A DNA stretch of 64,000 nt from Levilactobacillus enshiensis (GTDB lineage Bacteria; Bacillota; Bacilli; Lactobacillales; Lactobacillaceae): NCBI RefSeq assembly GCF_007115095.1, contig NZ_SULH01000004.1, positions 1 to 64,000 of the forward strand, given 5' to 3'. The position numbers were made by a program, and so were the translations under genes. Under the pieces are notes generated by a model. It was given only the letters and a program-made list of their open reading frames with translations, made no database searches and was not told where the DNA came from. Positions 8,409 to 15,766 of this stretch are shown piece after piece (position 1 is the stretch's first letter; each line of letters begins with the position of its first letter).

Positions 8409-9992
8409 ATGACTGAGAAACAGGCGTTATGTTCTGAGTTGACTGGGCAGCGAGGCGCAATGTGGTTGTTGGGTGGCTATTCGGTAGCCAATACGTTCAG
8501 TAAGATTGGACTATCTTACGCAATGGGGTGGTTTATCAACTTGGCCATTGCCGGTCAGATGACACGGGTACTAGGGGTTGGTGCGCTTGCACTAGCGGCC
8601 TTAGGGTTGATCTATGTATTTTCCGTCAGTGTGACCGCCACGCGGCTGGCAATCATGCAGCGCGTACAACAACGGTTAAAGGCTAAAATTTACCGCAACG
8701 TCTTCCAGCACGATTGCCGACAAGCCGGTGTGTCGACTTCAGACGCCTTTAACGTGGTAGAAACGGTGGTGCCCACGCTAGCGACGGATTATTTTGGCAG
8801 TCGGCTGAGTCGAATCGGCAACATTCTACAAGTGACGCTGTGTTCGTTAGCCCTGTTGTGGGTCAGTGTGCCGCTGTTTGGTCTCTTTGGTCTCATTTCA
8901 GCAATCCCGTTCTTGGTCAATCCCTTGATTCGGCGGCGATTTGGGCGCTACAAGGGCGTTCTTAATCGAGAGATTGCGGCGCACATGACACTCTGGACGG
9001 GGATTTTAAACGGACTGACGACCATCAAGGCGTTTTCTGCCACGCCGATTTTTACGCGGCAACTCACGCAGGCTGATGGTCAGTTGGAAGAGCAGCGACG
9101 CAACGCAACGTTGTGGGATGTACGAATCAGCCAGTTGTCGACGTTGCTGACAATGGGGGCACAGATTGGGTGTATGTTAGTGGCTGCCTTATTTATTCTG
9201 AACAGGCAGATTACAGTTGGTGATTTAACCATCACGATGCAATTACTGAACTATATCGTGCCAGCCAGCAATGGTCTAAATGTGGCTAACCTGAAGATGT
9301 CAGCAACGCAGCCGTTGCAACAGCGGATGCAGCCATATCTAGCGGTTACGTCCCCAGCGGCATCGCGCCATTTTAGGGTGGGAAAAATTGTGGTTAAAAA
9401 TCTCAGTTATCGTTATGGGTCAGAGTCGCCCGTCTTTACCAAACGCAATATGACGTTTGACTATCAACAAAAGACGGCCATTATCGGTCCCAGTGGTTGT
9501 GGGAAAAGCACGTTGATGAAGATCATCGCGGGACAGCTGACGGGATATCAGGGAACGGTTACGATTGGCGGCGTTGCTGTGAAAGACATTGAGCAGACTG
9601 AGTTGTATCGACACGTGGTGTACATTGATCAGGCACCGATGATCTTTAGGGGCACCGTCCTTGACAACGTCACTCTCTTTGGCGCCATTCAGAGTCCTGT
9701 GGTCGACGAGATCCTACGTCGCTTAGGCTTGTTTGCCATTCGTCAGCGCGTGATCACGGCTGGAAATGCCCAGCTATCCGGTGGGGAACGACAACGAATA
9801 TCCCTTGCTAGAGCATTGTTAGTCGCGGCACCGGTGCTGATTATCGATGAGCCGGATAGTGGGCAAGACCCCGTCACGTCAGCCATCATTCAGCGACTGA
9901 TTTTTGGCCTGAGGGGCCGAACGGTACTAGTTGTGACTCATAACTGGGATGAAGCTTATTTGGCACGGTTTGAGCAGGTCGTTAGACTGTGA
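8409..9992 (+). CDS. ABC exporter half-transporter (permease-ATPase fusion)
   Basis: A 527-residue type I exporter half with membrane domain first (about 20-300) and ATPase domain after (about 325-527). Walker A GPSGCGKST, signature LSGGERQR, Walker B VLIIDEP and switch histidine VVTHNWDE are all present, so it should hydrolyse ATP. No second half-transporter is adjacent, so it probably works as a homodimer or pairs with a subunit encoded elsewhere. The substrate is unknown; lipid, peptide or drug export are all possible. GAGGCGG precedes the ATG at 8409. Members of this kind in lactobacilli are often annotated as multidrug or bacteriocin exporters without proof. Confidence 0.85.
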   Translation: MTEKQALCSELTGQRGAMWLLGGYSVANTFSKIGLSYAMGWFINLAIAGQMTRVLGVGALALAALGLIYVFSVSVTATRLAIMQRVQQRLKAKIYRNVFQHDCRQAGVSTSDAFNVVETVVPTLATDYFGSRLSRIGNILQVTLCSLALLWVSVPLFGLFGLISAIPFLVNPLIRRRFGRYKGVLNREIAAHMTLWTGILNGLTTIKAFSATPIFTRQLTQADGQLEEQRRNATLWDVRISQLSTLLTMGAQIGCMLVAALFILNRQITVGDLTITMQLLNYIVPASNGLNVANLKMSATQPLQQRMQPYLAVTSPAASRHFRVGKIVVKNLSYRYGSESPVFTKRNMTFDYQQKTAIIGPSGCGKSTLMKIIAGQLTGYQGTVTIGGVAVKDIEQTELYRHVVYIDQAPMIFRGTVLDNVTLFGAIQSPVVDEILRRLGLFAIRQRVITAGNAQLSGGERQRISLARALLVAAPVLIIDEPDSGQDPVTSAIIQRLIFGLRGRTVLVVTHNWDEAYLARFEQVVRL

Positions 9993-10251
9993 CCGCCCGC
10001 TAATAGCATGCAAAAGGTCAGAATGAGGATAGCGCCAACTTTGTACCTAGATTAATAGAAACAAGGTACGAAGTATTAACCAATCATGGCTCAATTGGCA
10101 CCGAATATTTAGCAATTGAATTTAACTTTTAAGATAGATTAATGCTGTATATAACACATTTAAAAGGGGTTTACTAAGATATGAAATTATGAAAAGAGCA
10201 GAGTGAAATTCTATAATTGAGTGCCAACTGGTGATATAGTGGTAAAAATAG
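9993..10251. other. AT-rich intergenic region before relB
   Basis: AT-rich non-coding DNA without a recognised gene. A GATATAGTGG sequence about 20 bases before the relB frame could be part of its promoter, but no good -35 was identified. Confidence 0.3.
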
Positions 10252-10539
10252 ATGGGCGGTGTAATCGTGCAAAATGTAGAAAAAGATAGGATTAGCATTC
10301 GGATTGATCGCGATAGAAAAGAAGCGGCACAGAAGGTTTTTAATGAGATGGGATTGGACTTGGGCACAGCTATTAATATGTTTTTGGCTCAGTCAATTCG
10401 TGATCAAGCACTTCCGTTCCAACCTTCAGTTTATGGCCAACGCCTCTCACAAGCTCTGAAGGAAGCAGCAAAGGGTGATGTTACAACTTTTGATACTGAA
10501 CAGGACTTTTACCATTATTTAGATAATTTGGGGGACTAA
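10252..10539 (+). CDS. RelB/DinJ-family antitoxin, orphan
   Basis: A 95-residue ribbon-helix-helix protein. The ISIRIDRD strand (about 13-20) is followed by two helices through GLDLGTAINMFLAQSI, the hallmark of RelB/DinJ antitoxins, and an acidic C-terminal toxin-wrapping tail. The start is either ATG 10252 or GTG 10267; the GGGCGGTG before the GTG is a reasonable ribosome site. The next codon after its TAA is an ATG that opens a broken toxin frame (see pseudogene), so it no longer has a local partner. It could still repress its own promoter or neutralise a related toxin elsewhere. The family call is solid. Confidence 0.85.
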   Translation: MGGVIVQNVEKDRISIRIDRDRKEAAQKVFNEMGLDLGTAINMFLAQSIRDQALPFQPSVYGQRLSQALKEAAKGDVTTFDTEQDFYHYLDNLGD

Positions 10540-10611
10540 ATGAAGGTTAAGATGATCTAATTTTGCTACTACTGGATACCGGAACACATGATATTCTCAA
10601 GCTTCATTAGA
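10540..10611 (+). pseudogene. Collapsed YafQ/RelE-type toxin gene
   Basis: ATG 10540 abuts the relB stop and begins MKVK, like many YafQ toxins, then stops after six codons. In another frame, from 10551, the DNA reads DDLILLLLDTGTHDILKLH and stop, matching the usual YafQ ending (a DD-L-LL-TGTHSDLF pattern) with one residue lost. The start and the extreme C-terminus survive and roughly 70 codons between them are gone. The resemblance was judged by eye. Confidence 0.6.
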
Positions 10612-10615
10612 AACC

Positions 10616-10669
10616 AAAAAAAGGTTAAGTATCAGCTAGTGTGGGGTTAGCTAATGCTTAATCCTTTTT
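10616..10669. terminator. Bidirectional terminator between relB and signal peptidase
   Basis: The arms AAAAGGTTAAGTAT and ATGCTTAATCCTTTT, with an inner GCTA/TAGC pairing, give A- and T-flanked stems that serve both converging genes. Confidence 0.7.
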
Positions 10670-10686
10670 AGCTAAGTAAATCTTTG

Positions 10687-11271
10687 TTAACTCGCCATGT
10701 CATTGACATTGACGCGGTGGGTCTTAGTCCCTTGCCAAAATGGGATTTTAACCACGCCCATGACCTTGTCAGCGGCAACGTAGCCCCAAGCGCGACCGTC
10801 CTCGGAAATGCTCCGGTGATCGCCCAGCACAAAGTAGTGGTTGGCGGGAACGGTATTGCCCTGGTATTTCCAATTACCAGCTTTGGCAAGGCTCCCTAAC
10901 GTCCAGTTGCCAGTTCCCGTTGTGCGTTCCGCCTGACTGATGAAGGATTGCTTGATGGGGCGATTGTTGACGTAAATGTAACCGTTCTTGCTAACGACCT
11001 TGTCGCCAGGCAGACCAATCACCCGTTTAACGTAGTTGGTATTCGGTGCGGCGGTCGGATCTTCCCCGTAAGCATCAAAAACGATGACGCTGAGACGCTT
11101 TAATTTAAGCGGTTTGATCACACCCATGCGTTCCTTGTCGGCCAGGTTAGGTTCCATGGACCCACCGGAGACCTTAACGACTTCGAACAAATAGGTGCGC
11201 ACGACCAGGACGACTACCAGGGCCACCAGAATAGGCACGACCCAACTTAAGATGCTACGTAAAATTTTCAT
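10687..11271 (-). CDS. lepB: Signal peptidase I
   Basis: A membrane-anchored serine-lysine protease that removes signal peptides from exported proteins. The single N-terminal membrane segment is at about 8-28. Catalytic serine S38 sits in SGGSMEPNL and catalytic lysine K82 in YVKRVIGLPGD; the later block LGDHRSISEDGRAWG is the family GDN/RxxSxDSR motif. 194 residues is typical of Gram-positive SipS-like enzymes. The ATG at 11271 is followed directly by a lysine-led anchor. It faces the divergent cdd gene. Several Sec substrates lie in this window (WxL proteins, lysozyme). Confidence 0.93.
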   Translation of the reverse strand: MKILRSILSWVVPILVALVVVLVVRTYLFEVVKVSGGSMEPNLADKERMGVIKPLKLKRLSVIVFDAYGEDPTAAPNTNYVKRVIGLPGDKVVSKNGYIYVNNRPIKQSFISQAERTTGTGNWTLGSLAKAGNWKYQGNTVPANHYFVLGDHRSISEDGRAWGYVAADKVMGVVKIPFWQGTKTHRVNVNDMAS

Positions 11272-11409
11272 GACGAATTGAATTCCCCCAAATTAAAGTT
11301 GACCTCGCCGTTTAACGGCAAGCATATAGCCTGTATTTTAGCATAGCCCATCTCATTCTTAGCTCGTTTAGCGAAATCTTAAGCAAAATGACGAGAAAGT
11401 TTGTGCAAA

Positions 11410-11423
11410 AGGTAGCGCTTTCA
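11410..11423 (+). promoter_or_regulatory. Possible cre site upstream of cdd
   Basis: AGGTAGCGCTTTCA matches the right half of the CcpA cre consensus perfectly and the left half poorly. It is placed about 65 bases before the cdd start. This is a weak candidate. Confidence 0.3.
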
Positions 11424-11487
11424 ATGAAAATATGTAACAATAAAGAAGCAGAACAGTTCACAACAGGTAATACGAGGAGGAAACAAC

Positions 11488-11880
11488 ATGGCAGATCAAA
11501 AAGAATTACTGGCAGTTGCAACGGCAATGCTCGACAAAGCTTACACGCCTTACTCTCATTTCCACGTTGGCGCGGCAGCAGTCGGTGCTAGCGGCAAAAT
11601 CTATGGTGGCTGTAACATCGAAAATGCGTCGTACGGGGCAACAAATTGTGCGGAAAGAACGGCGATATTCTCAGGCATTGCTGCGGGTGAGAAACACTTC
11701 ACAGCCCTGTTAGTGACTGGGAACACGGACGGTCCCATCGCCCCTTGTGGTATTTGTCGCCAAGTCATCGCCGAATTTTTCGACGCCGACGCACCAATTT
11801 ATCTGACCAACCAAAAGGGTGCCTTTACCGAAACCACGGTGGAAGGAATTCTTCCGGGTGCCTTTACTGAATTGAAGTAA
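11488..11880 (+). CDS. cdd: Cytidine deaminase
   Basis: Converts cytidine and deoxycytidine to uridine and deoxyuridine for pyrimidine salvage. The 130-residue protein has the tetrameric-class zinc site: C54-A-E56 in NCAERTAI, with E56 as proton shuttle, and C87/C90 in PCGICRQ. The FHVGAA and GCNIENASYG substrate motifs are intact. GAGGAGG precedes the ATG at 11488. A degenerate transposase frame runs antisense into its 3' end but the gene itself is complete. With adenosine deaminase it gives the window two nucleoside deaminases. Confidence 0.95.
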   Translation: MADQKELLAVATAMLDKAYTPYSHFHVGAAAVGASGKIYGGCNIENASYGATNCAERTAIFSGIAAGEKHFTALLVTGNTDGPIAPCGICRQVIAEFFDADAPIYLTNQKGAFTETTVEGILPGAFTELK

Positions 11881-11989
11881 AACGTTACAGCGTTTGAATT
11901 TTTTATGTGGAAAGTGGGACATCAGGCGGTTAAGCGCAACAAACTGCTTGGTGGCGCACGTTTCGACACGATAATGGCAAAAAATAAAA

Positions 11990-12816
11990 GAGGCTGTGAC
12001 ATAACTAGCCTCTATACAGACAAATGAGACAAGAAACCGAACTTTGATTTCTTGTCTCATTTGTCTTTGTCTTCTGTTCTTAGAACTGGTCCCTAACGTA
12101 ACCAGTTTCATGATGTTTAGGGCCATTATGACGAGTCCAGCCTCTTTTTTGACCTTCTCAAGTCCTCGTACCGAGAACCGATTGAAACGCAAAGAAGCCT
12201 TCATCTTCCCAAAAATTGGCTCAACATCAATCTTCCGTTGTCCATAGATATTGCCAGTTTTGGGAGCTGAAAGTAGCTCTCGTTGTTTAGCCTTAAAGTA
12301 TTCCCAAGCCTCATTTACTGAAATTCTTCGTAGACTACCTTTTGGAGTCAATGCTGCGGCAATTAGGTTATGGTTCTCGTCGTATCTTTCAGCGACATAT
12401 TTTTTAAAGTCACGTGTGAACCCATACTTATCGGTTCGTTGCCGATAGGTCTTGAAGTTAAATCGAATTCCCTTGGGGTCAATAAAATAGTCGTCTTGCT
12501 CACAGTAATCCCAGTTCATGACCTTTCGATCATCACTTTTCCATTTACGACTGTTTTCTTTAAGCATCGTTCCGTATGGAATTAGCGCTACATGACTGCT
12601 TAGATCGTCCTCTAAGTATCGATAGTTACTTTCTGAACCGTAACCGGCATCGGCTACGATGGTTGATCCTAAGGTATCGTGGTGTTTCAAATGTTGTGTA
12701 AATTGTTTGAGTGTCCGCGTGTCAGTTGGATTTTGAAATAATTGATGATTTTCTTCTGGAATGTAGTCTAATGCAATACTCAAAGTGGTTTGATTCATGT
12801 TATAATAATCTTGCAT
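11990..12816 (-). pseudogene. Truncated IS1182-like transposase
   Basis: The frame starts MQDYYNMNQTTLSIALDY at 12816 behind GAAAGGA, then jumps at about 12744 from the extreme N-terminus (YIPEENH) to the second half (QLFQNPTDTRT..., ADAGYGSE, then IDVEPIFGKMKASLRFNRFSVRG). The N-terminal DNA-binding and first catalytic regions are therefore lost in frame. At the other end it has no stop inside the element and reads out through the left repeat, so the long open frame continuing to 11710 across cdd is an artefact. It is not expected to be active. Confidence 0.75.
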
Positions 12817-12846
12817 ATTGAATGTCCTTTCGGGGATAATTTCGCG

Positions 12847-12936
12847 GAGTATCGGCGGCCACCGATACTCTTTTTTATTTTCTATTATATCAAAAGTGGT
12901 GCTAGGAAAATCCGAAGATTTTCCTAGCACCACTTT
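12847..12936. repeat. Leader hairpins at the transposase 5' end
   Basis: Two hairpins lie in tandem. GAGTATCGG pairs with CCGATACTC and is followed by TTTTTT on the plus strand (12847-12876). The other is a perfect 20-base stem starting AAAGTGGTGCTAGG (12893-12912), with complement at 12917-12936 and a CGAA loop. In many IS elements such structures shield transposase from outside transcripts. Confidence 0.65.
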
Positions 12937-13034
12937 ATTTTAGAGACTTATGTCACAGCCTCAACTTTTATTTACACCACTATATCAAAGCGCGCACCGT
13001 CAAACAGCTTACGCGCATGACGCTTCCCTTTTCG

Positions 13035-13646
13035 TTATGCCAAATTAATCAGCCACGTTTGGTAAACTGCCGGCTGTAAAACTGCCCCCATAATCATTTT
13101 GGTTAAATCCGCCAAAGCGTCTGGCGTATCGGGATAGAGCTGCTGTTGAACACCCGCCGCATAGTGAAAGACTGGTCGAGAGAGAAAATAACGCAGGAAA
13201 TTCACATCTGTCGTTCGTAAGACCTGCTGCTCTCTACCAGCACGCAACATAGCTTGAATCCGCTGATTGGCCTCATCATCCACCTTTACATGCAGCTGAT
13301 GCTTTAACTGAACATCATCTAAGAGTACTTGTAGGGCCGCTACTGTCGCTGGTTGCGCACGAGCAAACCGGTACAGCGTCTGAATACTGGCCACTAATTG
13401 GCGAGTCATCGGTGCCTCGTCATCGATACCTTTCACTACGGCTAGACTTTGTTCGTGCACCGTCACTTGAAAAACAGCCGCTAGTAACGCTTGTTTATTC
13501 TCAAAATAAATATAGACGTTTGATTGCGGAATCCCGGCTCTTTTAGCTACCTTGGTGGTTGAAAAATTGGCGAGTCCAGCCTCCGCCAAGAGGTCAATTG
13601 CCGCTTTTATCAACCGATTATACTTATCTTCATCCTTTAATTTCAT
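13035..13646 (-). CDS. TetR-family transcriptional regulator
   Basis: A 203-residue repressor. The N-terminal helix-turn-helix spans about 10-55 with the typical FSTTKVAKRAGIPQSNVYIYF core, followed by a helical ligand-binding domain with no recognised signature. The ATG at 13646 follows GGGGAG. It is divergent from an NmrA-like NAD(P)-binding protein gene with a perfect 20-base inverted repeat between them. This arrangement strongly suggests that it represses the neighbour and perhaps itself, with an unknown ligand. Confidence 0.88.
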   Translation of the reverse strand: MKLKDEDKYNRLIKAAIDLLAEAGLANFSTTKVAKRAGIPQSNVYIYFENKQALLAAVFQVTVHEQSLAVVKGIDDEAPMTRQLVASIQTLYRFARAQPATVAALQVLLDDVQLKHQLHVKVDDEANQRIQAMLRAGREQQVLRTTDVNFLRYFLSRPVFHYAAGVQQQLYPDTPDALADLTKMIMGAVLQPAVYQTWLINLA

Positions 13647-13687
13647 GGCGTTTTGCTCCCCTCAATATCTTTTCTTTAGTTTATCAG

Positions 13688-13749
13688 TTGACAAAGTATA
13701 AGTCTATCTTTTATAATGGATTCCAGTTTAAAAGATAGACTTATACTTT
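13688..13749 (+). promoter_or_regulatory. Promoter with perfect 20-bp operator arms
   Basis: A -35 TTGACA (13688-13693) and -10 TATAAT (13712-13717) with an 18-base spacer drive the plus-strand gene. The arm AAAGTATAAGTCTATCTTTT fills the spacer (13693-13712), and its exact reverse complement lies at 13730-13749 over the transcription start. This is the probable binding site of the divergent TetR protein. Confidence 0.8.
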
Positions 13750-13767
13750 AAAAGGAAGTCCTTATTG

Positions 13768-14655
13768 ATGAAAATTATTTTAACCGGATCATTAGGTCAC
13801 ATTAGTCGTCCCGTCGCTGAACAATTAGTTGCTGCTGGTCACGACGTCACCGTGATCAGTCATAACCCCCAGCGCGCCGCAGAAATTACTACTTTAGGTG
13901 CAACACCTGCTATTGGCAGTATTGCCGATGAAGTCTTCTTGACACAAACTTTCAAGGGCGCCGACGCCGTGTACCTCATGATTACCGCGGCAACAGATGG
14001 CGCCAATATTTTTGCAGCAGGCAGAAAACAGGCGACCATTTATGCCAACGCAGTCACGGCGGCCGGAGTTCAGCACGTGGTCAACCTCAGTAGTGTTGGT
14101 GCTAACTTAGGACCAGAAGTCGGCTCCCTTCATATTTATCAAATTATCGAAGGTGTCCTCACCGCGGCACTTCCTAACGTTAATCTGTCCTTCATTCGCC
14201 CAACCGGGATGTACTATAACTTGTACGGGGCATTGACCAGTATCAAACGCGACCACGCCATCTATACCAACGCCGACCTGGCGAAAACCCAATCTTGGGT
14301 CGCACCAGCAGATATTGTGCCAGTCGTCTTGGCGGCGCTACTCACGCCACAACCCGGCGTGACGAGTCAATACGTTGCTAGCGATGAACAGACTTACAAC
14401 CAAGTGGCCGCCATTCTTGGGGCAGCACTCACCATGCCTGATCTCAAAGCCGTTCACGTTGACGATACCACCTTGCTCGCCAACATGACGGCGGCAGGTC
14501 TACCCGTCAATTTTTCACAAGAATATGTAAAGACGGGCGCCTATCAGCGCGACCATGACTTCTATGCGGATTATCGCGCGCATCAGCCAGTACTCGGACC
14601 AACAAAATTGACCACGTTTGCCCAAGAACTAGCGCAGGCTTATCAGCAAGTTTAA
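13768..14655 (+). CDS. NmrA-like NAD(P)-binding protein
   Basis: A 295-residue atypical short-chain dehydrogenase of the NmrA/QOR2 type. The Rossmann start ILTGSLGHISRPVAEQL gives GxxGxxxxP instead of the catalytic SDR motif, and no YxxxK is evident. Relatives are NAD(P)H sensors or quinone reductases. ATG 13768 is preferred over TTG 13765 because AAGGAAG sits nine bases upstream. It is expressed from a consensus promoter under a TetR-type operator, so it is likely switched on by a compound sensed by the neighbour. The substrate cannot be deduced. Confidence 0.85.
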   Translation: MKIILTGSLGHISRPVAEQLVAAGHDVTVISHNPQRAAEITTLGATPAIGSIADEVFLTQTFKGADAVYLMITAATDGANIFAAGRKQATIYANAVTAAGVQHVVNLSSVGANLGPEVGSLHIYQIIEGVLTAALPNVNLSFIRPTGMYYNLYGALTSIKRDHAIYTNADLAKTQSWVAPADIVPVVLAALLTPQPGVTSQYVASDEQTYNQVAAILGAALTMPDLKAVHVDDTTLLANMTAAGLPVNFSQEYVKTGAYQRDHDFYADYRAHQPVLGPTKLTTFAQELAQAYQQV

Positions 14656-14877
14656 GAAGGCGTAAGACCCAGATGACACTATTACGATCAATGTAAAGTT
14701 AGCTAATCATCAGGTGGGCTGTTCTGTGTTTATCTGACAAACTTTTAAAATTTGTGGTATTTATAACGTAGTGAACACCTATTGATTAGTCGACCACGTG
14801 CTTCATAAAATGCAGCGGCAGAAGAAAACTAATAACGTCAGCACGTTTCAGTATTTGACTTGAAGTGAGATCGTAAT
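14656..14877. other. Intergenic region
   Basis: About 220 bases with no clear terminator or promoter. A GTCGACCACGTG palindromic-looking patch is near 14788. Nothing else is recognised. Confidence 0.3.
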
Positions 14878-15060
14878 ATGTTTAAGTCAGTTAAGTTTTG
14901 GGCTCTGATTTTATTCGCCTTCAAACTTAAAGATGCTTTTATAGAATCGCCATTTCAATATGCTTGGTTTATAAATCTCTTGATTGGAAGCTTGGCGCTC
15001 TTGGCATTAATCCGTACAGCTATTAACGACAAGTACCCACCTGTTAATTTTTTAAAATGA
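14878..15060 (+). CDS. Small hydrophobic protein
   Basis: A 60-residue frame with two hydrophobic stretches (residues 7-18 and 29-47) and basic ends, compatible with a small membrane protein. A modest ribosome site, AAGTGAG, lies about ten bases upstream of ATG 14878. It sits just before an IS remnant, so it may be a fragment of a longer gene. No family is recognised. Confidence 0.4.
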   Translation: MFKSVKFWALILFAFKLKDAFIESPFQYAWFINLLIGSLALLALIRTAINDKYPPVNFLK

Positions 15061-15079
15061 GGCATCTACTATTTTATGC

Positions 15080-15223
15080 ATCGAACGCCCTCTCAGGATA
15101 ATTTTGGCGGGTGTCGGGTGCGACCGATGCTCTTTTTATTTTAGTTATACCAAAAGCTGGTTACGGAAAATCCTCAGATTTTCCGTAACCAGCTTTTGTT
15201 TTGGAGGCTTATGTCACAACCTC
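15080..15223 (-). mobile_element. Orphan end of an IS1182-like element
   Basis: The 140 bases align with 12830-12962: the same TCGGGGATAAT-like leader start, the CGATGCTC-TTTTT hairpin region, a long perfect hairpin (15152-15197) and the terminal TTATGTCACAACCTC. Only the transposase-leader end remains, with no coding sequence. Compared with the first copy the hairpin stem differs in sequence but is still perfectly paired over 21 bases. Confidence 0.75.
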
Positions 15224-15328
15224 TTTTGAGTTATGCCGCAGGTCCTTTTTGTCGTGGTGGGAAATGTGGCCTGGTGGCAGTGATGTTGTCAGTTAGCTTA
15301 AGTGAGTTAACGTACCTAACACGTTAGA

Positions 15329-15379
15329 ATACTACTTTGAACAAATTACTTTGACACACACAGTAGTATGTGATACATT
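15329..15379 (+). promoter_or_regulatory. padR promoter and dyads
   Basis: TTGACA (15351-15356), a 17-base spacer and TACATT with an upstream TGA (15374-15379) form a good promoter. An ATACTACT/AGTAGTAT dyad (15329-15336 and 15362-15369) and a tight GTAT-GTG-ATAC dyad in the spacer are candidate PadR autoregulatory sites. Confidence 0.55.
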
Positions 15380-15410
15380 AAGACCATCGAAAAAGAAAGG
15401 AAGTGGCAGC

Positions 15411-15764
15411 ATGGCTGAGATTATTTCCAAAGATCTAATCCGGGGCCATACGGATACCATCATCTTGAATATCCTGCAACAGGGGGATAGCTATGGGTAC
15501 CAAGTGGCCAAGCGGGTGAAGGAACTCAGCGCAGGACACTATGAGTTGAACGAAGCCACGCTGTACACCGTCTTTCGCCGACTGGAAAAGAACGGGGCGT
15601 TGACCGACTACTGGGGCGATGAAACGCAGGGGTCACGCCGCAAGTACTATCACGTGACGGCAGCCGGCCGCGAGTTACTCGCAGAGAATACGGCGGCCTG
15701 GCAATTTGCTAAGCCAATTATTGATGATTTGATCACCGGAAAGATTACTACCGAGGAGGACTAG
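15411..15764 (+). CDS. PadR-family transcriptional regulator
   Basis: A 117-residue winged-helix repressor of the PadR-s1 type. ILNILQQGDSYGYQVAKRV is the classic first helix pair, ELNEATLYTVFRRLEKNGAL the recognition helix, and GSRRKYYHVTAAG the wing. ATG 15411 is chosen over an upstream frame because AAAGGAAG precedes it and the promoter -10 lies further upstream. It is followed two bases later by a DUF4097 gene. This PadR/DUF4097 pairing is common in Firmicutes and usually tied to envelope stress. The ligand is unknown. Confidence 0.92.
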   Translation: MAEIISKDLIRGHTDTIILNILQQGDSYGYQVAKRVKELSAGHYELNEATLYTVFRRLEKNGALTDYWGDETQGSRRKYYHVTAAGRELLAENTAAWQFAKPIIDDLITGKITTEED

Positions 15765-15766
15765 GC

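Larger units (their letters stand above)
11990..12962 (-). mobile_element. IS1182-like element with large internal deletion
   Basis: The 973-base element is bounded by the 15-base inverted repeat GAGGCTGTGACATAA (11990-12004 and complement 12948-12962). The match continues outward imperfectly as AAATAAAAG/CTTTTATTT. It has a transposase start with its leader and the C-terminal DDE portion, but about 700 bases of the middle of a usual 1.6-1.7 kb copy are missing. A 20-base perfect hairpin (12893-12936) lies just inside the right end. The intact ends mean it could still move if a transposase is supplied in trans. Family assignment is by recognition of the protein, not by search. Confidence 0.75.

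Noticed and set aside
11710-11989. Continuation of the transposase frame antisense to cdd
   Set aside because: It arises because the deleted element has no stop before its left end; the sequence past the inverted repeat is flanking DNA.
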